NCBI RefSeq assembly: GCF_009687865.1
Contig: NZ_BLAE01000031.1
Location: forward strand, 45,073 to 109,072
DNA from: Acrocarpospora macrocephala
GTDB lineage: Bacteria; Actinomycetota; Actinomycetes; Streptosporangiales; Streptosporangiaceae
Reading direction: 5' to 3'
DNA length: 64,000 nt
Shown here: positions 35,656 through 44,245 of the stretch, one piece after another
Numbering within the stretch: the first letter of the stretch is position 1
Layout: every line of letters begins with the position of its first letter
Position numbers and translations under genes: made by a program
Notes under the pieces: model-generated
What the model saw: only the letters and a program-made list of their open reading frames with translations
The model's database searches: none
Told to the model about the DNA's origin: nothing

Positions 35656-35961
35656 ATGAGCCACTCCGCGGACCACATGGTCCCCAACCCCCGGCACCAG
35701 CTCATGGAACGGACTTTGGCGGAGCTCAGAACACGGGTCGAGGCCCTGGAGGCGGCGCTCGATTCGCCGCACCGCCAGTTCACCGGCCAGCCCGTGTGGG
35801 TCGGCCCCGTGGCCCGACGGTTCGCCGAGGACTTGAGCGCGCGCCGCGCACGGTTACGGCAGGCGGCCCACGCAATGATCGCCGATCTCGAAGGGGAACT
35901 GCGGGCCGTGCCAACGAAGGTGCCTTCCACCAAGATTCCCCCGTCCCGCGGGGGCTGGTGA
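35656..35961 (+). CDS. Small WXG100-like helical protein
   Basis: 101 residues; AAGGGG five bases before the ATG. The predicted structure is a helical hairpin: LAELRTRVEALEAALDSP, a turn at QPVWVGPVARRF (a W-x-G motif), then a second long Arg/Ala-rich helix. That layout fits the WXG100/ESX superfamily in the broad sense. Divergent from the DUF6571 gene with 130 bases between starts, so the two may be co-regulated partners. No secretion signal of the Sec type. Confidence 0.65.
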   Translation: MSHSADHMVPNPRHQLMERTLAELRTRVEALEAALDSPHRQFTGQPVWVGPVARRFAEDLSARRARLRQAAHAMIADLEGELRAVPTKVPSTKIPPSRGGW

Positions 35962-35966
35962 ATCCA

Positions 35967-35984
35967 CGCGTGTGAGAACACGCG
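35967..35984. terminator. Hairpin after the WXG-like gene
   Basis: CGCGTGT gaga ACACGCG is a perfect 7-base stem five bases after the stop codon. No T-run. Confidence 0.5.
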
Positions 35985-36184
35985 ACGGGGTGCTTGGGCG
36001 CGCGTGGTCGCCTGCGTGGCGCGTCTGGTGGTGTTCAAGTGAGAGTTCGTTATGGACATTAACCATGATCTTGGAAGATAATTCGGGGAACTGTTGCTCG
36101 CGAGCCTTAGTCACCGTGGCTTCGCAACCCCATCGCTCCGTCGATGCCCGGTGACCTTACTCCGGGTGACAGAAGGGTTTCTCC

Positions 36185-37738
36185 ATGAAGCGAACCCCCC
36201 GGCTGCTGACTCTGGCAGTCTCGTTACTCCTGGCGGCCTTGGGCGTGCTCGTCGCGCAGACGTCGGCGTACGCGGCCAATCTGCTGGCGAATCCCGGATT
36301 CGAAACCGGTGCGCTGTCGCCGTGGTCCTGTACCGGCGGGCTCGGGTCCGTCGTCAGCACGCCGGTGCGCAGCGGTACGAGGGCGCTCTCGGGCGCGGCC
36401 AACGCGTCGGACAACGCCAAGTGCTCGCAGACGGTGAGTGTGCGGCCGAGTACCGCGTACACGGTGTCCGCCTGGGTGCGTGGGAACTACGTCTACCTGG
36501 GCGTCAACGGTGGATCGGCGACGTGGACCTCGTCGGCGGCCTATCAGCAGCTCACCCTCTCCTTCACCACGGCGGCCGGTCAGACCACCGCCGTGGTCTA
36601 CGTGCACGGCTGGTACGGCCAGGGCACCTACTACGCCGACGACATCAACTTCGACGGACCCGGCGGCACGGCGTCCCCCTCTCCGAGCCCGAGTCCGTCC
36701 CCGAGCCCTTCCCCGAGTCCGAGTCCGTCTCCGAGCCCGAGTCCGTCTCCGAGTCCGTCTCCGTCGCCCTCCCCGACGGGAAACACGTGCGCGGTGAAGT
36801 CCAAGCCGGCCGGCAAGGTCCTGCAGGGCTACTGGGAGAACTGGGACGGCGCGTCCAACGGGGTGCACCCGCCGCTCGGCTGGATTCCGATCACGGACGC
36901 TCGCATCAAGGCGCACGGCTACAACGTCATCAACGCCGCGTTCCCGGTCATCCTCTCTGACGGCACCGCTCTCTGGCAGGACGGCATGGACGCCACCGTC
37001 AAGGTCGCCACCCCGGCCGAGATGTGCGCGGCCAAGGCGGCGGGCGCGACCATCCTGATGTCCATCGGCGGCGCGACCGCGGGCATCGACCTCAACTCCA
37101 GCACGGTGGCCGACCGCTTCATCGCCACCATCGTGCCGATCCTCAGGACGTACAACTTCGACGGCATCGACATCGACATCGAGACCGGTCTGACCGGCAG
37201 CGGCAACATCAACCAGCTGTCGGCGTCGCAAGCCAACCTCATCCGCATCATCGACGGCGTGCTCGCCCAGATGCCGTCCAACTTCGGCCTGACCATGGCC
37301 CCCGAGACCGCGTACGTCACCGGCGGCAGCGTCGTCTACGGCTCCATCTGGGGCGCCTACCTGCCGATCATCAAGAAGTACGCCGACAACGGCCGCCTCT
37401 GGTGGCTGAACATGCAGTACTACAACGGCTCGATGTACGGCTGCTCCGGCGACTCCTACTCAGCCGGCACAGTTCAGGGCTTCACCGCCCAGACCACCTG
37501 CCTGAACAACGGCCTCGTCATCCAGGGCACCACGATCCGGGTGCCGTACGACAAGCAGGTGCCAGGACTGCCCGCCCAGTCCGGCGCCGGCGGCGGCTAC
37601 ATGACGCCCTCGCTGGTCTCCCAGAGCTGGAACGCCTTCAATGGCAGCCTCAAGGGCCTGATGACCTGGTCGATCAACTGGGACGGCTCGCGGAACTGGA
37701 CCTTCGGCGACAACGTCAAGGCACTTCAGGGCCGCTGA
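36185..37738 (+). CDS. Secreted GH18 chitinase with N-terminal carbohydrate-binding module
   Basis: 517 residues. Signal peptide 1-30 (AYA/AN). Residues 31-160 form a jelly-roll binding module (LLANPGFETGALSPW...), CBM4/9- or CBM16-like. A long Pro-Ser linker spans about 163-198. The GH18 barrel (205-517) has SIGG and the catalytic FDGIDIDIE with Glu333 as acid; downstream MQYYN and WSINWDG complete the active site. A chitinase A/bacterial ChiD-like subgroup is likely. The product chitobiose would feed the das system nearby. An imperfect ATGG...CCAT palindrome near 36053 recalls chitinase operators but is weak. Confidence 0.9.
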   Translation: MKRTPRLLTLAVSLLLAALGVLVAQTSAYAANLLANPGFETGALSPWSCTGGLGSVVSTPVRSGTRALSGAANASDNAKCSQTVSVRPSTAYTVSAWVRGNYVYLGVNGGSATWTSSAAYQQLTLSFTTAAGQTTAVVYVHGWYGQGTYYADDINFDGPGGTASPSPSPSPSPSPSPSPSPSPSPSPSPSPSPSPSPTGNTCAVKSKPAGKVLQGYWENWDGASNGVHPPLGWIPITDARIKAHGYNVINAAFPVILSDGTALWQDGMDATVKVATPAEMCAAKAAGATILMSIGGATAGIDLNSSTVADRFIATIVPILRTYNFDGIDIDIETGLTGSGNINQLSASQANLIRIIDGVLAQMPSNFGLTMAPETAYVTGGSVVYGSIWGAYLPIIKKYADNGRLWWLNMQYYNGSMYGCSGDSYSAGTVQGFTAQTTCLNNGLVIQGTTIRVPYDKQVPGLPAQSGAGGGYMTPSLVSQSWNAFNGSLKGLMTWSINWDGSRNWTFGDNVKALQGR

Positions 37739-37745
37739 CGGTAAC

Positions 37746-37776
37746 CCGGGCAGCGGATCGAAGCACCGCTGCCCGG
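37746..37776 (+). terminator. Terminator after the chitinase gene
   Basis: Perfect 11-base stem CCGGGCAGCGG / CCGCTGCCCGG with a 9-base loop, eight bases after the chitinase stop. Confidence 0.75.
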
Positions 37777-37901
37777 TGTCCCGTTCCACTCGTGAAGCGT
37801 TCATGGATCTTCCCAGTTCGATGTCACACAATTACCCCAAGACTTGACACAAGTCGTCCTGAGCGTCAGTTTCCGGGTGGTCGCATCCCAGGGGTCGGGA
37901 C

Positions 37902-38783
37902 GTGCACATGGACAGGACGGTGGAAAGACCCGGGAACGAGGTCGCGATGACCTCCTCGGAGTTGACGGTGCTCAATCTGCTCGGATCAGGGCTGAGCACG
38001 GCACGGATCGCGGCGTCGCTCGGCGTCACGACCTGCGCGGTGGAGGCGTGCAAGCGCGGCATCTACCGCAAACTCGGCGTGGTGAGCCAGGCGCACGCGG
38101 TGGCGAGGGCCATCTCGCTGGGGTTCTTCGACCATCATCGGCCGCTGCCGGACAACGGCCGTACCCGGCCTGAGGTGGTGGTCGTGCACGCGCGGCCGGG
38201 GGCGTGCCGGGACCGCGTGGCCGAGACGCTCCTCGCCTGCGGGCAGTCGTTCGCGGTGCTGCGGGATTCCACCGGCGCGCACTGGTTGCAGTGGCGGCGG
38301 GGCACGCTGGCGGCGGTGCTGATCGACCCGGATCCGGGTGACTGGCAGCTGCCGGCCCGGCTGGGGGCGCCCACGCTGGTGGTCTGCTCGGTGCCGCCCG
38401 ATCTGGCGGCCGTGGGGGAGGCGGTCCGGCACGGCGCCCGCGCGCTGGTCTGGCGGGAGGACGTGCCCGAGGACCTGTGCGGGATGTTGTCGCTCATGTG
38501 CCGGGGCTACTTCACGATGACCGCGCTCTGCCTGGACGCGTTCACGGCGGGGATCGCCGCGCATCCGCCCGAGCTGACCGCCCGGGAGCGGGACGTGCTG
38601 GATTCGATCGCGCTCGGGCACACCATCGGGCAGACCGCGCGACGGCTCGGCATTACCGCCAAGACGGTCGAGAGCGTACAGGCCCGGCTGTTTCTCCGGC
38701 TGGGGGCGCGGACCAGGTCGGAGGCCCTGATCATCTCGCATCGGCTCGGGCTGGTGGACCGGTCACGGGCGGCGGGCCCGTGA
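37902..38783 (+). CDS. LuxR-family regulator with two helix-turn-helix domains
   Basis: 293 residues from GTG 37902; ATG 37908 and ATG 37947 are possible shorter starts, the last with GAGG upstream. Residues 15-72 read as one LuxR-type HTH (LSTARIAASLGVTTCAVEAC KRGIYRKLGV), and residues 226-285 as a second (LTARERDVLDSIALGHTIGQ, TARRLGITAKTVESV). Between them is a receiver-like alpha/beta region without the usual Asp triad. Two DNA-binding domains in one chain are unusual for this family. Target unknown; the divergent or convergent neighbours (chitinase, peroxidase) are candidates. Confidence 0.8.
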   Translation: MHMDRTVERPGNEVAMTSSELTVLNLLGSGLSTARIAASLGVTTCAVEACKRGIYRKLGVVSQAHAVARAISLGFFDHHRPLPDNGRTRPEVVVVHARPGACRDRVAETLLACGQSFAVLRDSTGAHWLQWRRGTLAAVLIDPDPGDWQLPARLGAPTLVVCSVPPDLAAVGEAVRHGARALVWREDVPEDLCGMLSLMCRGYFTMTALCLDAFTAGIAAHPPELTARERDVLDSIALGHTIGQTARRLGITAKTVESVQARLFLRLGARTRSEALIISHRLGLVDRSRAAGP

Positions 38784-38790
38784 CCGGTCC
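38756..38790. terminator. Bidirectional hairpin overlapping the end of the LuxR gene
   Basis: GGACCGGTCACGGGC and its exact complement form a 15-base stem with a GGCGG loop. The left arm and loop lie within the last codons of the regulator, and the right arm reaches nearly to the convergent peroxidase stop. Confidence 0.7.
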
Positions 38791-38795
38791 TCAGG

Positions 38796-41075
38796 TCAGG
38801 CGGTCGCGCAGCGGCGGTTGTTGAGGGTGAAGTTGGGGGGTTTGGCGTTAGTGAAGTTGTCGCGCTGGGCGTTGAAGCCGATGCCGTCCCGGCTGGCTCC
38901 GGGGGCGATCGTGCCGTTGGTGGGGGCGTTCGTCACCGTGACATTCCGGCCGCTCTGGCTGACCACCCCGTTCCAGAGCTCGCTGATGGTCTGACCGTTG
39001 GCCCACTCCCAGCGCAGCGCCCACCCGTTGATCGGCGTGGTGCCGGTGTTGGTGATGGTCATGTTGACCTGGAAGTTGCCCGGCCATTCGGTGGTCTGGG
39101 TGAAGCTGACCGTGCAGGTCGCCGGGGGAAGGTCGGCTTCGGGCACCAGGAACACGTTGGGGGCCAGGTCGGCCGCGGTCAGGTCGGTGTTGAGGTCGAT
39201 GATCTGGCCGAGCGTGCGCCGGTAGTCGATCCCGTAGGTGTTCCTGATGTACGTGAGCCCCTGGTCGTTGCCGTAGAAGAACCGGTCACCGTCCCGCAGG
39301 GCCTGGAACTGCCGGGCCCACATGGCCAGCTGGAGCTCGCCGAACTCGCTGCCGGGCACATGCTGCTCGGCGACCATGCCGACGAACGCGTCGATGTTGT
39401 TGACGTTGCCGTACAGGGCGCGCAGCCGGGAGGCCAGCGTGGTGCGGCGGACCTCGCGGGTGGCGGTGCCCTCGACGGCGGCCTCGTCGTTCAGGTCGAC
39501 GGCGTTGCCGTCGATGTCGAACAGCTGGAGCACGTCCAGGCTGTCCGGGTCGTTGATCTCGTTGCCCGCCGTCAGCTGCGCGTCCGCGGGGAAGGCGTCG
39601 GTGGCCTCGCCGGTGATCGCCGTGAAGGAGGTCTTCGCCGGCAGCCCGAACGCCTGCCGCAGCTGGTTGTACGTCGGGATGCCATGGTCACGACCACGCT
39701 CGATGTCGATCGCGCCCAGGTCCACGACGCCGTTGAAGCACTCCGGCAGGCCCGGCCCGTCCAGGCATTCCGGGTTGCCGGAGACCGGGATCTGGAACAG
39801 CACGCTGCGCAGCTGGTTGTCGATCTGCTCGTCGTTCTTGTACTCCGACTCCAGGCCGAGCGCGAGCAGCATCGGGCCGAGCTGGACCTGCTCCAGCAGG
39901 TCGGGGTTGAAGAAGGCCAGGTTGAGCGGAATCGCGATCTCGGCGTCGTCGCCGTCCACCGCGACCTCGACACCCTGCGCGGTCAGCGCGTTCAGCGTCG
40001 CCTGCGAGTAGCGGGAGGCGTTGGTCTCCAGCTCGAACTCGCCGTGGATCATGCTGTGCGCGCGGTAGCCGACGGTCGCGAACTCGTTGCCCAGGTTGGC
40101 GTTGACGCCCGGGTTGTAGCCCGTGTAGCGCGGCAGGGCGACGCCGAGCGAGGGCAGGAACTCGTTGTAGGTGATGTACTGCTGCTCGGCCATGACCACC
40201 CGGCGGGCGATCTGGAACTTGTCCTCCTCGCTCAGCGAGCCGGGCAGCAGCGCGACGATCCGGTTGTGCTCGCGGGCGAACAGGGTCTGGGTCGCGGTGA
40301 GGGACAGGTTCTCGTTCGCCCGTACGTCACCCGCCACCATGGCCCGCCCCGGCTGCCCGATCAGGCGGCCGTTGAGCTCCATGACCGGCGCGGTCCCGGC
40401 GTTGCCCCGGGCGTCCCTGCGCGGTAAGTACCCGTTGGACAGCATCAGCGAGGCGCTGTTGTTGGCCAGGTTCCCGTCCACGGGACCGGTGCGCAGCCAT
40501 TCCAGCCGCGTGTTGTCCGGGCCGTACACCGGGAAGCCGTTCAGGTAGGAACTGTTGGTGTTGGTCTGCTGGCGGGGATTGCTGACCCCCGTGCCCGGCG
40601 CCGGATTCGACCGGACGAACGGGATGTAGCCGAGCGTGTTGGTGAAGTCCTCCAGCGGATCGGAGGCGCTGAACGGGATGTTCGCGGTTTCCCCTTGGGG
40701 GTCGCCGGGCTCCCGCCCGTCGCGCAGGCCGAAGGTGTGGTCGATGAACTGCCCCCACGTGAACCCCCACTGGGTGACCCTGCGCTCGGAGAACAGGTTC
40801 TGGTTCACGTCGTTGTGGATGCGGTTGCTGACGTTGCGCACGTTCGGCCCGCCGAACGGCTGGCTCAGCCCGTTCACGTAGCGGGTGGGCCCCACCCGGC
40901 TGTACGGCGTGTTCGCCTGCCCCCACGTCGGATTGGCGACGTTGTTGCCGCTGCCGTTGAGGCTGGAGACCGTGAATGGGACGACTGCGTGGGCGGCCGG
41001 AATCCCGGTCAACGTGACCGCTCCCGCGACCACGAGCGCGGCGCCCAGCCGCGCGGCACGGTTAAATGACATCAT
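38796..41075 (-). CDS. Secreted animal-type haem peroxidase fused to a C-terminal CBM2
   Basis: 759 residues. Signal peptide 1-30 (AHA/VV). Residues 80-640 are an animal haem peroxidase (peroxidasin/myeloperoxidase superfamily): distal His113 in QFIDHTF, GDVRANENLSLT, LFAREHNRI, proximal His340 in YRAHSMIHGE, and the classic ERGRDHGIPTYN. The Asp usually after the distal His (DHD) is Thr here. The last 107 residues (about 652-759), bounded by Cys at each end and rich in Trp and Asn (EWPGNFQVNMTITNTG, GWALRWEW), are a cellulose/chitin-binding CBM2. The enzyme is therefore expected to bind polysaccharide outside the cell. Its physiological substrate is unknown. Confidence 0.87.
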   Translation of the reverse strand: MMSFNRAARLGAALVVAGAVTLTGIPAAHAVVPFTVSSLNGSGNNVANPTWGQANTPYSRVGPTRYVNGLSQPFGGPNVRNVSNRIHNDVNQNLFSERRVTQWGFTWGQFIDHTFGLRDGREPGDPQGETANIPFSASDPLEDFTNTLGYIPFVRSNPAPGTGVSNPRQQTNTNSSYLNGFPVYGPDNTRLEWLRTGPVDGNLANNSASLMLSNGYLPRRDARGNAGTAPVMELNGRLIGQPGRAMVAGDVRANENLSLTATQTLFAREHNRIVALLPGSLSEEDKFQIARRVVMAEQQYITYNEFLPSLGVALPRYTGYNPGVNANLGNEFATVGYRAHSMIHGEFELETNASRYSQATLNALTAQGVEVAVDGDDAEIAIPLNLAFFNPDLLEQVQLGPMLLALGLESEYKNDEQIDNQLRSVLFQIPVSGNPECLDGPGLPECFNGVVDLGAIDIERGRDHGIPTYNQLRQAFGLPAKTSFTAITGEATDAFPADAQLTAGNEINDPDSLDVLQLFDIDGNAVDLNDEAAVEGTATREVRRTTLASRLRALYGNVNNIDAFVGMVAEQHVPGSEFGELQLAMWARQFQALRDGDRFFYGNDQGLTYIRNTYGIDYRRTLGQIIDLNTDLTAADLAPNVFLVPEADLPPATCTVSFTQTTEWPGNFQVNMTITNTGTTPINGWALRWEWANGQTISELWNGVVSQSGRNVTVTNAPTNGTIAPGASRDGIGFNAQRDNFTNAKPPNFTLNNRRCATA

Positions 41076-41173
41076 CTACTCCCTAACCCGCCGGACCAAA
41101 GGCCGTGTATGTCCGGCGCGTGGCGTCAGACTCTTCCCGGGTCGAATTACCGTCAATGGAGCAGATGAGACGT

Positions 41174-41208
41174 ATACCCCTTAAGGGAAATAAACCCCTA
41201 AGGGGTAT
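41174..41208. repeat. Nested palindromes between peroxidase and dTMP-kinase genes
   Basis: Outer arms ATACCCCTTA (41174-41183) and TAAGGGGTAT (41199-41208) are perfectly complementary. Each arm also contains part of its own small palindrome (CCCTTAAGGG and CCCCTAAGGGG), centred 18 bases apart. This could be two operator half-turns for one regulator, acting on the divergent genes at 41075 and 41252, or a hairpin. Confidence 0.6.
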
Positions 41209-41251
41209 TTCATATAAGTGAGGGAAATCAGCTTGGTCGGGGGACGCGCGA

Positions 41252-41839
41252 ATGTTTATCGTTGTGGAAGGACCCAATGGGGTAGGGAAGTCCACCACCG
41301 TCGGTTGCTTGGCCGCGCGAATGCGGGAACGCGGTTTTCCCGTGCACGTCACGACAGAACCGACGGATACCCCATTGGGGCGGCTCGCGAGGGACGGCGA
41401 GGAAACCTGGCCCGGCAGGGCGCTGGCGCTGGCGGTGGCCGCCGACCGCACGCTCCATGTCGAGGAGGAGATCCGTCCCGCGCTGGCCGCGGGGCAGGTG
41501 GTGATCAGCGACCGCTACGTGCAGTCGTCCCTGGCGCTGCAACAGCTGGATCAGCTTCCTCTAGAGGACATTTGGCGATACAACGCGCATGTGCCTCCGG
41601 CGTCCCTGTCCTGCTACCTGCACCACCGGCCTGACGTGCTGGAACAGCGGTTGCGTGCACGCGGAAGGCTGTCACGGCTGGAGCGCATCGGTTCGCCTGT
41701 GCGGGAACTCGCCCTGTACGACGAGGTCTACCGCTTCCTGGAACGCCGCGGCTGGCGGCAGACCCGAATCGACTGCCGGAATCGCGACGCAAACGAGGTC
41801 GCGGCACTGCTCCTTCAGGAGCTGCCGGTCCAGCTGTAG
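41252..41839 (+). CDS. tmk: Thymidylate kinase-like P-loop kinase
   Basis: 195 residues. P-loop GPNGVGKST (8-16), a DRYVQSS motif (the DRY/DRx of dTMP kinases), and the LID-like stretch RLRARGRLSRLER. Shorter and more diverged than the usual bacterial Tmk of about 205-215 residues, and isolated from DNA-replication genes, so it may be a paralogue with a different role. Overlaps the convergent response-regulator gene by 25 bases at the 3' end. GGGGGA precedes the ATG. Confidence 0.7.
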   Translation: MFIVVEGPNGVGKSTTVGCLAARMRERGFPVHVTTEPTDTPLGRLARDGEETWPGRALALAVAADRTLHVEEEIRPALAAGQVVISDRYVQSSLALQQLDQLPLEDIWRYNAHVPPASLSCYLHHRPDVLEQRLRARGRLSRLERIGSPVRELALYDEVYRFLERRGWRQTRIDCRNRDANEVAALLLQELPVQL

Positions 41840-42483
41840 CGGTGTTCGGGGCGTCCCGCGGTGCCGTAGCGGGGGCGGAGTTCGGCGCGGCCGGTGGCGC
41901 AGAGGTACTCCAGGTACCGGCGGGCGCTGACCCGGGACAGCCCGGTGAGGGTGGCGGCCTCGGCGGCGGACAGGTCGGTGCCGGTACGGCGGAGCGTCTC
42001 GGCGACCAGCGCGCAGGTCGTCTGGGAGAGACCCTTGGGCAGATGCACGGTGATGGACGCGCCGAAGAGACGATCCACATCCTCCTGGCGGGCCTCGCCC
42101 CCGATCCCGGTGAGGTGGCGTCGGGTCTCGGCGTAGCGCATCAGGCGGTCGGAGAGGGCTCCGGCGGTGAACGGCTTGATCAGATAGTTGACCGCGCCGC
42201 CACGCAGGGCCGCGCGGACGGTGCCGACATCGCGGGCGGCGGTGATGACGAGCACGTCGACGGGCTGAGCCAAGCCCCGGATCGCCCGCAGCACATCGAG
42301 ACCTGACATGTCGGGCAGGTAGATGTCGAGCAGGACCAGGTCCGGCGCGTTCTCGGAGACAGCGGTGAGCGCGGCCCGGCCGGTGTGAGCGCTACGGACG
42401 ACGGTGAAACCAGGCGTTCTGGCGACATATCCGGCGTGGATGCGGGCCACCATGAAGTCGTCGTCCACGACAAGGACTTTCAT
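41815..42483 (-). CDS. Response regulator, CitB/DctR type
   Basis: 222 residues. Receiver domain: acidic pair in VLVVDDD, phospho-acceptor Asp in VLLDIYLPD, VITAA and Lys in LIKPF. The C-terminal HTH (TLTGLSRVSARRYLEYL) is of the CitB/DcuR type. The ATG overlaps the stop of the sensor gene (ATGA), so they form a coupled pair. Family members regulate C4-dicarboxylate or citrate uptake; the divergent tctCBA genes are the obvious target. Confidence 0.88.
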   Translation of the reverse strand: MKVLVVDDDFMVARIHAGYVARTPGFTVVRSAHTGRAALTAVSENAPDLVLLDIYLPDMSGLDVLRAIRGLAQPVDVLVITAARDVGTVRAALRGGAVNYLIKPFTAGALSDRLMRYAETRRHLTGIGGEARQEDVDRLFGASITVHLPKGLSQTTCALVAETLRRTGTDLSAAEAATLTGLSRVSARRYLEYLCATGRAELRPRYGTAGRPEHRYSWTGSS

Positions 42484-44060
42484 CTCCGTACCTCCGCGGC
42501 AGGGAGGAGGGCGGTGAACACGGCCCCGTCGGCGTTGTGCAGGCGCACCCAGCCGCCCCGCCGCAGGCAGGTCTGCCGGGTCAGCGCGAGCCCGAGCCCT
42601 CGCGCCCCGGAGTGCGCGATCTTGGTGGTGAAGCCTTCGCGGAAGACCTCCTCGGCCAGGTCCGGGGTGATGCCCGGGCCGGAGTCGCGCACCCGCACGT
42701 GCAGCCCGGCGTCGTCGGTGCGGACCAGCACCTCGACCACGCCGCCGGTGCCCTCCAGCGCGTCGATCGCGTTGGCGACCAGATTGCCCACCACGAGCAC
42801 AGCGTCCCTGGGATCCTCCAGGTCGTCCACCCGGGACTCCTCGGCCACCACCAGCGAGGCACCGCGTTCGGCCGCCTCGGCCGACTTGGCCAGCAGCAGG
42901 GCGGCCAGCGTGGGGTCGGCGACCCGTTCCCTGATGCCCTGGGCGAACTGGCTGTAGGCCTCGGTGGTCTGGGTGATGTAGCGCACGGCGGTCTCGTGCT
43001 CGCCCAGTTCGAGCAGGCCGACGACGGTGTGCATGCGGTTGGCGAACTCGTGGGCCTGGGCGCGGAGCGCGTCCGTCGTGGTGCTCGCGTCGTCCAGCTC
43101 CCTGGACAGCCGGACCAGTTCGGTGCGGTCGCGGAAGGTCACCACCCAGCCCCGGTGCTGGCCGCGCACCGAGACTGGGGTGCGGTTGAGGACGAGGACC
43201 CGGCCCTGGTGCAGCACGATGCGATCCTCGCCGGGGTCGTCGCCGCCGAGCACGTCGCGGACCCGGCCGGAGAGCGGCATCTCGGCCAGGTCCTGCCCGA
43301 CGGCGTCGGCGGACAGGTCCAGCAACTCCCTGGCGGCGTCGTTGGCCAGCGTCACCCTGCCGGTCAGGTCGAGCGCGAGCACGCCCTCCTTGACCCCGTG
43401 CAGCACCCCTTCGCGCTGCTCCAGCAGGGCGGCGATCTCCCTGGGCTCCAGGCCGAAGGTCTGGCGGCGCACCCGCTGCGCGATCAGGGCCGCGGCCAGC
43501 GAGCCCGCGACCAGGACGGCCAGCACGGTCCAGATCAGCGGGGGCAGGGCGGACCCGAGCTGGTCGGCGACGGTCTGCTCCAGCACGCCGACCGAGGTCA
43601 GGCCGATCACCTGCCCGGCCTCGTCGAAGATCGGCGCCTTGCCCCGGACCGAGCGGCCCAGGGTGCCGGTCTGGAAGCCGGTCCAGGTCTGGCCGGTCTC
43701 CAGCACCTCAGACCCGTCCGTGGACAATCGCTGCCCGATCAGCGCGGTGTTCGGGTGGGCGTAGCGGATCTGGTCCCGGTTGGCGATCACCACGTAGTCG
43801 GCGCCGGTGGCCCGCTGCACGCCCGCCGCGATCGGCTGGAGCAGCACCTCGGGCTTGGGGAACTTGAACGCCTCGCGCACCTCCGGCAGCCCGGCCACGG
43901 ACTGGGCGATGGCCAGCGCCCGCTGGCGGTACTGGTCGTCCAGCTGGCGGCGGGTGTGCTGGGCCCAGACGGTGGCGGTGCCGCCCACGGCGAGCAGGAC
44001 GATGACCATCTGCAGCACGAACAGCTGGGTGCCCAGGGAGGGGTTGCTCACGCGTCGCAC
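42480..44060 (-). CDS. Sensor histidine kinase, DcuS/CitA type
   Basis: 526 residues from GTG 44060. First transmembrane helix near 12-30 (LFVLQMVIVLLAVGGTATVW), an extracytoplasmic sCache ligand domain to about 170, a second helix (LIWTVLAVLVAGSLAAALIA), a PAS domain with VTLANDAARELL, the phospho-acceptor His in AHEFANRMHTV, and the ATPase motifs NLVANAIDAL, DSGPGI and GARGLGLALT. This is the carboxylate-sensing arrangement of DcuS/CitA. The start lies 185 bases from tctC on the opposite strand, consistent with sensing a tricarboxylate to induce that transporter. Confidence 0.9.
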   Translation of the reverse strand: MRRVSNPSLGTQLFVLQMVIVLLAVGGTATVWAQHTRRQLDDQYRQRALAIAQSVAGLPEVREAFKFPKPEVLLQPIAAGVQRATGADYVVIANRDQIRYAHPNTALIGQRLSTDGSEVLETGQTWTGFQTGTLGRSVRGKAPIFDEAGQVIGLTSVGVLEQTVADQLGSALPPLIWTVLAVLVAGSLAAALIAQRVRRQTFGLEPREIAALLEQREGVLHGVKEGVLALDLTGRVTLANDAARELLDLSADAVGQDLAEMPLSGRVRDVLGGDDPGEDRIVLHQGRVLVLNRTPVSVRGQHRGWVVTFRDRTELVRLSRELDDASTTTDALRAQAHEFANRMHTVVGLLELGEHETAVRYITQTTEAYSQFAQGIRERVADPTLAALLLAKSAEAAERGASLVVAEESRVDDLEDPRDAVLVVGNLVANAIDALEGTGGVVEVLVRTDDAGLHVRVRDSGPGITPDLAEEVFREGFTTKIAHSGARGLGLALTRQTCLRRGGWVRLHNADGAVFTALLPAAEVRR

Positions 44061-44245
44061 GGTCCCTCACCTGCTCTTCCGGCCGTCGGACATCTGGCCG
44101 AAATATACGGGGGTCCGGATAACAGCGCGATTGCGGCGGCTTGACCAATACCACCAATACGACGGCAAGCACGCCAAGCATCGACAGCGGCGACCGGTGC
44201 GCCCACGATCCTCACCACATTGCAACTCACGGTGTTGGAGTGATC

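Noticed and set aside
36050-36080. DasR operator upstream of the chitinase
   Set aside because: TGGACATTAACCA is one base too long and lacks the GGTCTAGACC core; left only as a remark.
36675-36780. Short repeats that might suggest a CRISPR or tandem repeat array
   Set aside because: They encode the Pro-Ser linker of the chitinase; units of 6-12 bases with no spacers.
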